A stretch of DNA of 64,000 nucleotides from Mycolicibacter icosiumassiliensis (GCF_900078685.2 NZ_LT546166.1:3737754-3801753); one strand, 5' to 3'; shown: positions 30,756-39,721, counted from the stretch's first letter. Translations and numbers: made by a program. Notes: generated by a model from the sequence alone, not told the origin.

Positions 30756-31942
30756 GCGCCCCCGCGCCGGGCGAATCCGCCGAGAACCCGTTCCCGGTCC
30801 GCGCGGTTGCCATCCGGGTCAAGGGCTGGATCGACCGGCTGGGTTCGGTGTGGGTGGAAGGGCAGCTCACCCAGATCAATCTGCGCCCCGGCGTACGGAC
30901 CGTCTTTATGGTGCTGCGCGACCCCGCCGCCGACATGTCCCTGACCGTGACGTGCAGCCCCGAACTGGTAGCCGGCGCGCCGGTCAAGCTGACCGAAGGC
31001 ACCCAGGTGGTGGTCTGCGGCAAACCCAACTTCTACACCGCCCGGGGCACCTTCTCGCTGCGCCTGAGCGAGATCCGTGCTGTCGGCATCGGTGAACTGC
31101 TGGCCCGCATCGAGCGGCTGCGCCGGCTGCTGGACGCCGAGGGATTGTTCGATCCGCGGCTCAAACGGCCGCTCCCTTTCCTGCCGGGCACCATCGGCCT
31201 GATCACCGGGCGCGCCAGTGCCGCCGAGCACGATGTCATGACGGTGGCCGGCACCCGGTGGCCGGCGGTGCGCTTCGCGGTACGCAACACCGCCGTGCAG
31301 GGGCCGACCGCGGTCGCCCAGATCGTCGAGGCGCTGCGCGACCTGGACGCCGACCCGGCCGTGGAGGTGATCGTGCTGGCCCGCGGCGGCGGCAGCGTCG
31401 AGGACCTGCTGCCCCACGAACCCGACAGCCCGCTGTGCGATTTGGTCGCTGACCTGCGCGCGGCCACCCCCACCGACGCGGCGAAGCGGATCGTCCCGGA
31501 TGCCGCCGCCGAACAGGCGCTGGTCGATGACCTGCGACGGCGCAGCGCGCAAGCGGTGCGCAACTGGGTGGTGCGCGAGGACCGCGTGCTGGCGCAGCTG
31601 CGCAGCCGACCGGTGCTGGCCGACCCGCTGCGGGCGCTGACCGAACGTGGCGAGGAGGTACGGCGCGCCCTGGCCACGGTGCGCCGTGATGTCACCCGGC
31701 TGATCGCCGTGCAAAGCGAACGGGTGGGGCATCTGGCGGCGCGGCTGGCTACCCTGGGGCCGGCCGCGACGTTGGCGCGCGGCTACGCGGTCGTCCAGAC
31801 TGTCGGCGCAGCAGGGCCGCACGTACTGCGGTCGGTCGACGATGCGGCGGCCGGCACCCGCCTGCGAATCCGGGTGGCCGACGGGGCCGTCGCGGCGACG
31901 AGTGAGGGGCGACTTCTTGAAGGACCCAGCGATGGCAGCTGA
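30752..31942 (+). CDS. xseA: Exodeoxyribonuclease VII large subunit with an internal 22-residue gap
   Basis: 396 residues. The OB-fold domain (VKGWIDRLGSVWVEGQLTQI) is followed by the catalytic domain: LITGRASAAEHD (Asp161), ARGGGSVEDLL (Arg211) and HEPDSPLCDLVADLRAATPT (His222, Asp225). In relatives about 28 residues, ending ISAVG, lie between the RGGGS and HExD motifs. Here only VEDLLP remains, so 22 residues are absent without loss of frame. All recognised catalytic residues stay, but the spacing within the active domain is badly altered. The C-terminal coiled coil is intact. It overlaps its upstream neighbour and xseB, so translation of the three is coupled. Confidence 0.92.
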   Translation: MSAPAPGESAENPFPVRAVAIRVKGWIDRLGSVWVEGQLTQINLRPGVRTVFMVLRDPAADMSLTVTCSPELVAGAPVKLTEGTQVVVCGKPNFYTARGTFSLRLSEIRAVGIGELLARIERLRRLLDAEGLFDPRLKRPLPFLPGTIGLITGRASAAEHDVMTVAGTRWPAVRFAVRNTAVQGPTAVAQIVEALRDLDADPAVEVIVLARGGGSVEDLLPHEPDSPLCDLVADLRAATPTDAAKRIVPDAAAEQALVDDLRRRSAQAVRNWVVREDRVLAQLRSRPVLADPLRALTERGEEVRRALATVRRDVTRLIAVQSERVGHLAARLATLGPAATLARGYAVVQTVGAAGPHVLRSVDDAAAGTRLRIRVADGAVAATSEGRLLEGPSDGS

Positions 31943-32174
31943 GCAAGCCGATCCGGTGACACCCGTTAGTGAGCTTGGCTATGAGCAATGCCGCGACGAG
32001 CTGATCGACGTGGTGCAGCGCCTGGAGCAGGGCGGGATGGATCTCGATGCGTCGCTGAGCCTGTGGGAACGGGGTGAGCAGCTGGCCAAGCGGTGTGAAG
32101 AGCACCTGGCCGGCGCCCGGCGCCGGGTGCAGGAGGCGCTGGACGCCGAACCCGGCGACGACGCCCGGGCGTGA
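31932..32174 (+). CDS. xseB: Exodeoxyribonuclease VII small subunit
   Basis: 80 residues of a helical hairpin: ELGYEQCRDELIDVVQRLEQ, then LDASLSLWERGEQLAKRCEE and LAGARRRVQEAL. These are the typical XseB elements that pack on the XseA coiled coil. The ATG at 31932 lies inside the last codons of xseA (11-bp overlap), which gives coupled translation. The subunit itself looks normal, in contrast to the shortened XseA. Confidence 0.95.
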   Translation: MAAEQADPVTPVSELGYEQCRDELIDVVQRLEQGGMDLDASLSLWERGEQLAKRCEEHLAGARRRVQEALDAEPGDDARA

Positions 32175-32188
32175 CTTCCCCCACAGGA

Positions 32189-32211
32189 ACTGAAACACGT
32201 TCAGTTATGCT
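32189..32211 (+). promoter_or_regulatory. KstR-like box and leaderless promoter of the 3-beta-HSD gene
   Basis: ACTGAAACACGTTCAGT contains AACACGTT, the core of the KstR cholesterol-repressor motif, with symmetric CTGAA/TTCAG flanks. It is followed immediately by TATGCT (32206-32211), which lies six bases before ATG 32218. The operator therefore abuts the -10 of a leaderless promoter, a position suited to repression that cholesterol metabolites would relieve. Confidence 0.65.
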
Positions 32212-32217
32212 CGCCCG

Positions 32218-33327
32218 ATGGGTGATCCTGCACTGACTACTGAACTCGGCCGGGTACTGGTCACTGGCGGCTCCGGCTTCGTCGGCACCAATTTCGTCAA
32301 GACCCTGCTGGACCGCGGCTACCAGGTGCGGTCCTTCGACCGCGCACCGTCCTCCCTGCCCGACCACCCCAACTTGGAGAAACTGGAAGGCGACATCTGC
32401 GACCCGCAGACCGTGGCGGCGGCGGTCGCCGACATCGACACCGTGTTCCACACCGCGGCGATCATCGATCTACAGGGCGGTGCCAAAGTCACCGACGAGA
32501 TCCGCCGGCGCAGCTTCGCGGTCAACGTGGACGGCACCAAGAACCTGGTCCAAGCCGGACAGCGGGCCGGGGTGAAGCGGTTCGTCTACACCGCCTCCAA
32601 CAGTGTGGTGATGGGCGGCAAGGCCATCTCGGGCGGCGACGAAACCATGGCCTACACCACCAAGTTCAACGACCTCTACACCGAGACCAAGGTGGTCGCC
32701 GAGAAGTTCGTGCTCGGCGAAAACGGCGTTGAAGGCATGCTGACCTGCGCGATCCGGCCGTCGGGCATCTGGGGCGACGGCGACCAGACCATGTTCCGCA
32801 AGCTGTTTGAAAGCGTGGTCGCCGGTCACGTCAAGGTGTTGGTCGGCAGCAAGCGCGCCAAGCTCGACAACTCTTACGTGCACAACCTGATTCATGGCTT
32901 CATCCTGGCCGCCGAGCATCTGGTGCCCGGCGGATCGGCACCCGGCCAGGCCTACTTCATCAACGACGGTGAACCGATCAACATGTTCGAGTTCGCTCGG
33001 CCGGTGATGGAGGCGTGCGGCGAGCGCTGGCCCAAGATCCGGGTTTCCGGCCGGATGGTGCGCGACACCATGTTCGCCTGGCAGTGGCTGCACTTCCGGT
33101 TCGGCCTGCCCGAGCCGATGTTGGAACCCGGTGCGGTGGAACGGCTTTACCTGAACAACTACTTCTCGATCGCCAAGGCCGGCCGCGACCTCGGCTACCA
33201 GCCGCTGTTCACTACCGAGCAGGCGATGGCCGACTGCATGCCGTACTACAAGAAGCTCTTCCAGCAGGTCAAGGCCGAAGCGCATCCGCACCTGGCGACG
33301 GTGGTCGCCGAGCCTCATCCGGAATAG
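32218..33327 (+). CDS. 3-beta-hydroxysteroid dehydrogenase/isomerase
   Basis: 369 residues of the 3-beta-HSD branch of extended SDRs, which oxidises cholesterol to cholestenone. VLVTGGSGFVGTNFVKTLLD is the NAD-binding site, FHTAAIIDLQGGAK and YTASNSVVMGGKAI follow, and YTETKVVAEKFVL carries the catalytic Tyr-x-x-x-Lys. The NSYVHNLIHGFILAAEHL block is typical of the family. It corresponds to Rv1106c. A KstR-like box sits directly upstream. The last about 100 residues contain a hydrophobic patch (FAWQWLHFRFGLPE) that may touch the membrane. Confidence 0.95.
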   Translation: MGDPALTTELGRVLVTGGSGFVGTNFVKTLLDRGYQVRSFDRAPSSLPDHPNLEKLEGDICDPQTVAAAVADIDTVFHTAAIIDLQGGAKVTDEIRRRSFAVNVDGTKNLVQAGQRAGVKRFVYTASNSVVMGGKAISGGDETMAYTTKFNDLYTETKVVAEKFVLGENGVEGMLTCAIRPSGIWGDGDQTMFRKLFESVVAGHVKVLVGSKRAKLDNSYVHNLIHGFILAAEHLVPGGSAPGQAYFINDGEPINMFEFARPVMEACGERWPKIRVSGRMVRDTMFAWQWLHFRFGLPEPMLEPGAVERLYLNNYFSIAKAGRDLGYQPLFTTEQAMADCMPYYKKLFQQVKAEAHPHLATVVAEPHPE

Positions 33328-33344
33328 GGGCCTCGTGGCCGGAC

Positions 33345-33515
33345 ATGCTGGCCGAGACGGCCGCGCGGGCCGGCGCGCAGCGGTACCTTTTGCGGGTGAT
33401 AGCGCCACTGATCCGGGCCGTGCTGCGAATCCGTGGGCCCTACCACCGCAGCGGCAGGACGTTCGCCGACCCATGGGGAGCCATCGCCGACAAATGGAGT
33501 GACCCACGCCCATGA
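33345..33515 (+). CDS. 56-residue conserved-looking small protein, coupled to AI-2E transporter gene
   Basis: ATG 33345 opens a frame with a basic amphipathic or hydrophobic segment (QRYLLRVIAPLIRAVLRIRG) and an aromatic tail (TFADPWGAIADKWSDPRP). Its stop overlaps the next ATG (ATGA at 33512-33515), a signature of translational coupling, and it fills the whole gap after the 3-beta-HSD gene. I recognise no family. The coupling suggests a small partner or leader of the membrane protein downstream. Confidence 0.55.
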   Translation: MLAETAARAGAQRYLLRVIAPLIRAVLRIRGPYHRSGRTFADPWGAIADKWSDPRP

Positions 33516-34600
33516 ACCACGAATTCACTCCCACTCAGCGACGGGCGCTGGCGGTCTTCACCGTGATCGCGCTGATGTTCGGCGCCTACTTCCTGCGGAC
33601 CTATTTCGTCCTGATCGTGGTGGCCGCGGTCGGCGCCTACCTGTTCACCCCGTTGTTCCGGTTGCTCAGCCGGAGGGTGTCTACCGGCCTGGCGGCCACC
33701 GGGACCCTGCTGGCGGCGCTGGTCGCCGTGATCGTCCCGGTCGGATTGTCGGTCTTTCTGGCCGTCGTGCAGATCTCCCGCACCGTCGGCGAAGTCGCCG
33801 AATGGGTGCAGGCTACCGACCCCAACGCCCTGGGCGACAAGGTGCTCAAGTTCATCAACGGCACGCTGGCCAAGTTGCCGTTCGTGCACGTCGAGCTGAC
33901 GATGGAATCGCTGCGCGGGGCGATGGTGAACGTGGCGCAGAAGGGCGGCGAGCTACTGCTGCACGGGCTGCAGGGCGCCGTCGGCGGGGTGGTCGGCGCG
34001 GTCACCTCGGCGATCATCTTCTTGTACGTGTTCCTGGCGTTGCTGACCCACCGCGAGGAACTGCACACCCTGATCCGGCGGCTCAACCCGCTCGGCGGCG
34101 AGGTGACCGATCTGTACCTGGCCAAGATGGGCTCGATGGTGCGCGGCACCGTCGGCGGCCAGTTCGTCATCGCGTTCTGCCAGGGGGTGGCCGGCGCCGC
34201 CTCCATCTACATCGGCGGATTCCACCAGGCGTTCTTCATCTTCGCGATCCTGCTGACCGCGCTGTCGATCATCCCGCTCGGCGGCGGCATCGTGACCATG
34301 CCGTTCGGCATCGGCATGGCGCTGTTCGGCAACGTCATCGGCGGGTTGTTTGTGTTCTTCTTCCACCTGATCGTGGTGACCAACATCGACAACTTCTTGC
34401 GCCCGGTGCTGGTACCGCGCGACGCCCGGCTCAATTCCGCGCTGATGCTGCTGGCCGTTTTCGCCGGGATCGCCATGTTCGGCTTCTGGGGCATCGTGAT
34501 CGGGCCGGTGCTGATGATCATCATCGTCACCACCATCGACGTCTACCTGGCGGCATTCTCCAGCGAGGAGACCGGCGAGGAACTGTTCGCCGGCGGTTAG
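33512..34600 (+). CDS. AI-2E family transporter (PerM/YdiK-like)
   Basis: 362 residues with about eight membrane helices in the AI-2E family pattern: two N-terminal pairs (AVFTVIALMFGAYFLRTYFV; TGTLLAALVAVIVPVGLSVF), a soluble segment with EVAEWVQ, then the C-terminal core (FFIFAILLTALSIIPLGGGI; DNFLRPVLVPRDARLNSALM; FGFWGIVIGPVLMI). The true cargo is unknown despite the family name. It corresponds to Rv1101c. It is translationally coupled to the 56-residue gene upstream. Confidence 0.92.
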   Translation: MNHEFTPTQRRALAVFTVIALMFGAYFLRTYFVLIVVAAVGAYLFTPLFRLLSRRVSTGLAATGTLLAALVAVIVPVGLSVFLAVVQISRTVGEVAEWVQATDPNALGDKVLKFINGTLAKLPFVHVELTMESLRGAMVNVAQKGGELLLHGLQGAVGGVVGAVTSAIIFLYVFLALLTHREELHTLIRRLNPLGGEVTDLYLAKMGSMVRGTVGGQFVIAFCQGVAGAASIYIGGFHQAFFIFAILLTALSIIPLGGGIVTMPFGIGMALFGNVIGGLFVFFFHLIVVTNIDNFLRPVLVPRDARLNSALMLLAVFAGIAMFGFWGIVIGPVLMIIIVTTIDVYLAAFSSEETGEELFAGG

Positions 34601-34653
34601 TGAGCCTCGACGGAGGAGAGGCGAAGCTGGACCGGCGTGGCGATCTCAGACAG

Positions 34654-35283
34654 TTAGCGCGTCGCCGGCAGCGGCGGCTGCGACTGGACCGCCGCCGCCA
34701 TCGTCCGGAACAACTCGGGGCCGCCTGCACTGCTGATCGCCAGCTGGGCCGTCCCGGCCTTTCCCGCCAACCGGGTGGTCCACACCGGATCGCCGTCGCC
34801 GTGGTACACCACCCAGCGGGTGCCGTCGACATCCTCGGTACCGGTCGGGTGCAGGCCGGGCTGGATCGAGGCGACCAGGGCGACCTCGTCGGCGTTGCTC
34901 TGCGTCAGGCTGAGGTACATCCCGGTCGGGCTGAGGTAGCCCACCCGCGAGGTGACGGCGCGCAACCGCTGGCCCGAGGAGTCGGTGCGCCCGTCGGTGA
35001 TGCTGCCGCGGGTGCCGGAGTTGGGCTGCCAGCCGTCCGGCAGCTGCGGCAGGCGGACCGGGAACCCCAGGGTCTGCGCGTCGGCCTTCAAGGCCGCGGC
35101 GGCGTCGTAGGCCGGCACCGGCCCGGCGATGATCCCACCGGGCCGAAACGCGCACGTCCCGGCCAGACCGGCCAGCGCAACGCAGGCCAAGACCAGCGGC
35201 ACGATCGACCAGAACATGTCGCGCCAGTCCTGCAATATTCGTGGTTTGGCAGGTTTGGGCGCCGGCTGGGGCTCGTTGGTCAC
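34654..35283 (-). CDS. DUF4245 membrane-anchored protein (Rv1100 type)
   Basis: 209 residues: a Pro-rich cytoplasmic N-terminus (PQPAPKPAKPRILQDW), one membrane helix (MFWSIVPLVLACVALAGLAG) and an extracytoplasmic domain with LPQLPDGWQPNSGTRG and TRWVVYHGDGDPVWTTRLAG. It matches DUF4245, always found next to glpX in mycobacteria; the function is unknown. It begins with GTG and is divergent from glpX with 56 bp between the starts. Confidence 0.9.
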   Translation of the reverse strand: MTNEPQPAPKPAKPRILQDWRDMFWSIVPLVLACVALAGLAGTCAFRPGGIIAGPVPAYDAAAALKADAQTLGFPVRLPQLPDGWQPNSGTRGSITDGRTDSSGQRLRAVTSRVGYLSPTGMYLSLTQSNADEVALVASIQPGLHPTGTEDVDGTRWVVYHGDGDPVWTTRLAGKAGTAQLAISSAGGPELFRTMAAAVQSQPPLPATR

Positions 35284-35339
35284 GGAAGCCAGTATCCCAG
35301 CTCAACAGTGCGGATCCGGCTCTGGGAGAATCATCAGCC

Positions 35340-36380
35340 GTGACTGGCATGACGGGACCACCTCGACGCGAAGCCCCAGACCGCAACCTGGCCTTGGAGC
35401 TGGTGCGGGTTACCGAGGCCGGTGCCATGGCATCCGGCCGCTGGGTGGGCCGCGGCGACAAGGAGGGCGGCGACGGCGCGGCCGTCGACGCGATGCGCGA
35501 ACTGGTGAACTCGGTGTCCATGCGTGGCGTGGTGGTGATCGGCGAGGGCGAGAAGGACCACGCGCCGATGCTCTACAACGGCGAAGAGGTGGGCAACGGC
35601 GACGGCCCCGAGTGCGACTTCGCCGTCGATCCGGTCGATGGCACCTCGCTGATGAGCAAGGGCATGCCCAACGCGATCTCGGTGCTGGCGGTGGCCGAGC
35701 GCGGCGCGATGTTCGACCCGTCGGCGGTGTTCTACATGAACAAGATCGCTGTCGGCCCCGAAGCCGCCGACGTACTGGACATCACCAAGCCGATCGCCGA
35801 CAACATCGCCGCGGTCGCCAAGGTCAAGGGCCTGTCCGCCCGGGACATGACGGTGTGCATCCTGGACCGGCCCCGGCACGCCCAGCTGATCGCCGACGCG
35901 CGGGCCACCGGCGCCCGCATCCGGCTGATCACCGACGGCGACGTGGCCGGCGCCATCTCGGCCTGTCGGCCCGACTCGGGCACCGACATGCTGGCCGGGA
36001 TCGGCGGCACCCCGGAGGGCATCATCGCCGCCGCCGCGATCCGCTGCATGGGCGGCGCGATCCAGGCCCAGCTGGCGCCCACCGACGACGCCGAGCGGCA
36101 GAAAGCCCTCGACGCCGGCTACGACCTGGACGCGGTGCTGACCACCGAGGACCTGGTCTCCGGTGAGAACGTGTTCTTCTGTGCCACCGGGGTCACCGAC
36201 GGCGACCTGCTCAAGGGGGTGCGCTACTACCCCGGCGGCTGCACCACCCAATCGATCGTGATGCGTTCCAAGTCCGGCACCGTCCGAATGATCGAGGCCT
36301 ACCACCGGCTGTCGAAGCTCAACGAGTACTCGGCCGTCGACTTCACCGGCGACTCCCACGCCGCCTACCCCCTGCCCTGA
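35340..36380 (+). CDS. glpX: Class II fructose-1,6-bisphosphatase
   Basis: 346 residues. The lithium-sensitive phosphatase motifs are VVIGEGEKDHAPMLYNGEEV and DFAVDPVDGTSLMSKGMPN, the DPxDGT metal site, with LITDGDVAGAISACRP and GIGGTPEGIIAAAAIRCMGG later. It is the only FBPase type in mycobacteria and is needed for gluconeogenesis on fatty acids. The start is GTG 35340 with GGGAG about 12 bases upstream; ATG 35349 is an alternative. It is followed 23 bases later by fum. Ortholog of Rv1099c. Confidence 0.96.
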   Translation: MTGMTGPPRREAPDRNLALELVRVTEAGAMASGRWVGRGDKEGGDGAAVDAMRELVNSVSMRGVVVIGEGEKDHAPMLYNGEEVGNGDGPECDFAVDPVDGTSLMSKGMPNAISVLAVAERGAMFDPSAVFYMNKIAVGPEAADVLDITKPIADNIAAVAKVKGLSARDMTVCILDRPRHAQLIADARATGARIRLITDGDVAGAISACRPDSGTDMLAGIGGTPEGIIAAAAIRCMGGAIQAQLAPTDDAERQKALDAGYDLDAVLTTEDLVSGENVFFCATGVTDGDLLKGVRYYPGGCTTQSIVMRSKSGTVRMIEAYHRLSKLNEYSAVDFTGDSHAAYPLP

Positions 36381-36403
36381 CGTCAAGCGAGGACTTCAAA
36401 GCT

Positions 36404-37798
36404 ATGAGCGAGATCGAATACCGCATCGAACACGACACCATGGGCGAGGTCCGGGTGCCGGTGACCGCATTGTGGCGCGCGCAGACCCAGCGCGCGGTGG
36501 AGAACTTCCCGATCTCCGGGCGCGGCCTGGAGCGCACCCAGATCCGGGCGCTCGGCCTGCTCAAGAGCGCCTGCGCGCAGGTGAACGCCGACCTGGGCCT
36601 GCTGGCCCCGGAGAAGGCCGCCGCCATCAAGGCCGCCGCCGCCGAGATCGCTGATGGCAAGCACGACGACCAGTTCCCCATCGACGTGTTCCAGACCGGA
36701 TCGGGCACCAGCTCGAACATGAACACCAACGAGGTGATCGCCTCGATCGCCGCCGCCAACGGGGTGACGGTGCACCCCAATGATGACGTGAACATGTCGC
36801 AGTCCTCCAACGACACCTTCCCGACCGCCACCCACATCGCGGCCACCGAGGCCGCAGTGCGCCACCTGATTCCGTCACTGCAGGTGCTGCACGACGCGTT
36901 GGCCGCCAAGGCGCTGGAGTGGCAGACGGTGGTCAAATCGGGACGCACCCACCTCATGGACGCCGTTCCGGTGACACTAGGCCAGGAGTTCAGCGGCTAC
37001 GCCCGCCAGATCGAGGCCGGAATCGAACGAGTACGCGCTTGTCTGCCCCGGCTCGGTGAACTCGCCATCGGGGGTACCGCTGTCGGCACCGGCCTGAACG
37101 CCCCCGAGGGCTTCGGTGTCCGGGTGGTAGCGGTGTTGGTGGAGGAGACCGGGATATCCGAGTTACGCACGGCCGCAAACTCGTTCGAAGCGCAGGCGGC
37201 CCGCGACGGCCTGGTCGAGGCCTCCGGGGCGCTGCGCACCATCGCGGTGTCACTGACCAAGATCGCCAACGACATCCGCTGGATGGGCTCGGGCCCGCTG
37301 ACCGGGCTCGCCGAGATCCAACTGCCCGACTTGCAACCGGGCAGTTCCATCATGCCGGGCAAGGTGAATCCCGTTCTGCCCGAAGCGGTCACCCAGGTGG
37401 CCGCGCAGGTGATCGGCAACGACGCGGCGATCGCCTGGGGCGGCGCCAACGGTGCCTTCGAGCTCAACGTCTACATCCCGATGATGGCCCGCAACATGCT
37501 GGAGTCGTTCAAGCTGCTGACCAACGTCTCGAAGCTGTTCGCCGAGCGTTGCATCGTCGGACTGGTGGCCAACGAAGAGCACCTGCGCGAGCTGGCCGAG
37601 TCCAGCCCGTCGATCGTGACGCCGCTGAACTCCGCGATCGGCTACGAGGAAGCCGCCGCGGTGGCCAAGCAGGCCCTCAAGGAGCGCAAGACCATCCGTC
37701 AGACCGTGATCGACCGCGGCCTGATCGGCGACAAGCTCTCGGAGGCCGAGCTGGACCGCCGCCTCGACGTGCTGGCGATGGCCAAGGTGAAGGACTAA
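36404..37798 (+). CDS. fum: Class II fumarate hydratase
   Basis: 464 residues of the iron-independent fumarase, a TCA enzyme converting fumarate to malate. FQTGSGTSSNMNTNEVIA, QSSNDTFPTATHIAATEAA, GRTHLMDAVPVTLGQEFSGY and the superfamily signature GSSIMPGKVNPVLPEAVTQV are all present. It follows glpX closely and is probably co-transcribed, linking gluconeogenesis and the TCA cycle. Ortholog of Rv1098c. Confidence 0.97.
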   Translation: MSEIEYRIEHDTMGEVRVPVTALWRAQTQRAVENFPISGRGLERTQIRALGLLKSACAQVNADLGLLAPEKAAAIKAAAAEIADGKHDDQFPIDVFQTGSGTSSNMNTNEVIASIAAANGVTVHPNDDVNMSQSSNDTFPTATHIAATEAAVRHLIPSLQVLHDALAAKALEWQTVVKSGRTHLMDAVPVTLGQEFSGYARQIEAGIERVRACLPRLGELAIGGTAVGTGLNAPEGFGVRVVAVLVEETGISELRTAANSFEAQAARDGLVEASGALRTIAVSLTKIANDIRWMGSGPLTGLAEIQLPDLQPGSSIMPGKVNPVLPEAVTQVAAQVIGNDAAIAWGGANGAFELNVYIPMMARNMLESFKLLTNVSKLFAERCIVGLVANEEHLRELAESSPSIVTPLNSAIGYEEAAAVAKQALKERKTIRQTVIDRGLIGDKLSEAELDRRLDVLAMAKVKD

Positions 37799-37814
37799 CC
37801 CGCAAAAGCCGCGG

Positions 37815-39164
37815 ATGAACCCTGACCCCGCCGGGGCTGAGCTGGGCCGGGCGACGCTGGCGAAAGTTTCTCGTCGGCTGATCCCGTTCCTGGCACTGCT
37901 GTTCTTCGTCAACTATCTGGACCGGGTCAATATCGGCTTCGCTGGACCCAACGGCATGAACGCCGAGCTCGGCCTGACCGCCACCACGTTCGGATTCGCG
38001 TCGGGGATCTTCTTCTTCGGCTACCTGTTGCTGGAAATACCCAGCAACATCGCGTTACACCGGTTCGGTGGTCGACGCTGGCTGGCCCGCATCATGGCGA
38101 CCTGGGGAATCGTCAGCACCGCAATCGCTTTCGCGCCTAACGCGGCTACGCTCATTGCGCTGCGGTTCCTGCTGGGGGCGGCCGAGGCCGGCTTCTTCCC
38201 GGGCATCATCCTCTACCTCACGTTCTGGTTCCCGCAGAAGCACCGATCCCGGGCGGTCTCGCTGTTCATGGTGTCGGTGCCGGTATCGACGGCCATCGGC
38301 TCCACCCTGTCCGCGCTCGTCATCGACTGGGGCCATGGCGTTTTCGGCCTGGCCGGGTGGCGGATCATGTTCCTCGTCGAGGGGCTGCCTGCCATTGCGT
38401 TGGCGTTCGCCTGCTGGCTCTATCTGACCGATCGCCCCGCTACGGCCGACTGGCTCGACGCCGACGAGCGGCAGTGGCTGGAAACGACCTTGGCCGACGA
38501 GCGTGCGGCAGCCGAAGCCGATCAGCACTGGCCACTGCGCAAGGCGCTCAGCCACCCCCGGATCCTGGCCCTGGCGTTCGTCTACTTCGGGATCGTCTAC
38601 GGGCTGTACGCCGTTGGGTTCTTTCTGCCGACTATCATCGCCGGGTTTCAGCAGCAGTACGGCAGCCACCTGAGCATCATCGGGCGCGGCCTTCTCACCG
38701 CCATTCCCTACGCCGTCGCAGCGATCGTGATGGTGCCCTGGGCTCGCCACGCGGACCGGACGGGAGAGCGGGTCTGGCATGTGGCGATTCCCGCGATCGC
38801 CGGCGGGATCAGTATTCCTGCGGCGCTGTACATGTCCAACCCGTATCTGGCCATGGTCGCGATCACGGTGACGACGTGCTCAATTATGTGCGCCATGCCG
38901 GTTTTTTGGGCGCTGCCCTCGACGTTTCTCACCGGGACCGCGGCCGCCGGTGGCATCGCCTTGATCAACTCGTTGGGCAATATCAGCGGCTTCGGCGGTC
39001 CCTACGTCACCGGTTGGCTGACCGATCTGACCGGCAACGGCAAGGCCGCACTCTGGGTGGTGGGGGCGTTCTCGCTGGCCTCAGCGGCTGTGGTTCTTCG
39101 TCTCGGTTCCGCCCCCGCGGCTACCAGACCAGCGGCGCCAAATACTTCTGTGCATAGGCGCTGA
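37815..39164 (+). CDS. MFS transporter, anion:cation symporter (ACS) type
   Basis: 449 residues with 12 predicted membrane helices. RRLIPFLALLFFVNYLDRVN at the N-terminus, GIFFFGYLLLEIPSNIALHR and the RFGGRRWLARIMATWGIVS loop between helices 2 and 3 are hallmarks of the ACS family (phthalate, tartrate and sugar-acid uptake). LGAAEAGFFPGIILYLTFWF is another ACS block. Its last 44 bases overlap the end of the convergent TetR gene. It is not part of the conserved M. tuberculosis order and starts the accessory block; an organic anion substrate is likely but unproven. Confidence 0.92.
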   Translation: MNPDPAGAELGRATLAKVSRRLIPFLALLFFVNYLDRVNIGFAGPNGMNAELGLTATTFGFASGIFFFGYLLLEIPSNIALHRFGGRRWLARIMATWGIVSTAIAFAPNAATLIALRFLLGAAEAGFFPGIILYLTFWFPQKHRSRAVSLFMVSVPVSTAIGSTLSALVIDWGHGVFGLAGWRIMFLVEGLPAIALAFACWLYLTDRPATADWLDADERQWLETTLADERAAAEADQHWPLRKALSHPRILALAFVYFGIVYGLYAVGFFLPTIIAGFQQQYGSHLSIIGRGLLTAIPYAVAAIVMVPWARHADRTGERVWHVAIPAIAGGISIPAALYMSNPYLAMVAITVTTCSIMCAMPVFWALPSTFLTGTAAAGGIALINSLGNISGFGGPYVTGWLTDLTGNGKAALWVVGAFSLASAAVVLRLGSAPAATRPAAPNTSVHRR

Positions 39165-39708
39165 CCGCCTGCTCGTCAGCGGGGTCGAGCACCGACGTCG
39201 GCACTTGGGCGATCGAAGCTGCCAGGCGCACATGCAATTCGGCGGCAGCGACTAGGTCATCGTCGGGCATGGTGGCCCCGGCGGCACGCAATGCCTTGGC
39301 CATCGCGTTCGACGCGCTGGCCAGGAATGCTTCAGCCTCTTGATACATCCCGGCCATCATCGGCACCCCGGCATCAAGCCGGAGCAACTTTCGCACCACC
39401 GGATCGGTAGTGAGTAGCCGCAACCCGGCACGGAATGCCGCCACCGCCGCATTCTTCGGCCCGGAGTCCACCGCGACCGTGCGCAGCTGAACCATCGCAT
39501 TGTCGAAGGCCCGGCGCCCGAGTTCGGTGATCAGGGCGTCCCGAGTCGGAAAGCGCCGGTACAAGGTACTGCGGCTGACCCCGGCCTGGCGGGCGATGAC
39601 ATCGAGGCTGGCGCGGCCTACTCCGACCAGCCCGACTTCTTCGGCGGCCGCTTTGAGGATGGCCGCCTCTTGCTCGGCTGGGCTCGCGGTACTGCGTCGC
39701 GATGTCAT
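39121..39708 (-). CDS. TetR-family transcriptional regulator
   Basis: 195 residues. The N-terminal helix-turn-helix reads AAAEEVGLVGVGRASLDVIA then AGVSRSTLYRRFPTRDALIT, standard for TetR. The C-terminal ligand domain is helical and unspecific. It starts 13 bases after the DUF2236 oxygenase gene and is probably co-transcribed with it. The 12-bp inverted repeat over that operon's promoter is its likely operator. Its 3' end overlaps the convergent MFS gene by 44 bases, an antisense arrangement. Confidence 0.9.
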   Translation of the reverse strand: MTSRRSTASPAEQEAAILKAAAEEVGLVGVGRASLDVIARQAGVSRSTLYRRFPTRDALITELGRRAFDNAMVQLRTVAVDSGPKNAAVAAFRAGLRLLTTDPVVRKLLRLDAGVPMMAGMYQEAEAFLASASNAMAKALRAAGATMPDDDLVAAAELHVRLAASIAQVPTSVLDPADEQAVSAYAQKYLAPLVW

Positions 39709-39721
39709 CGGCACCAGTGTT

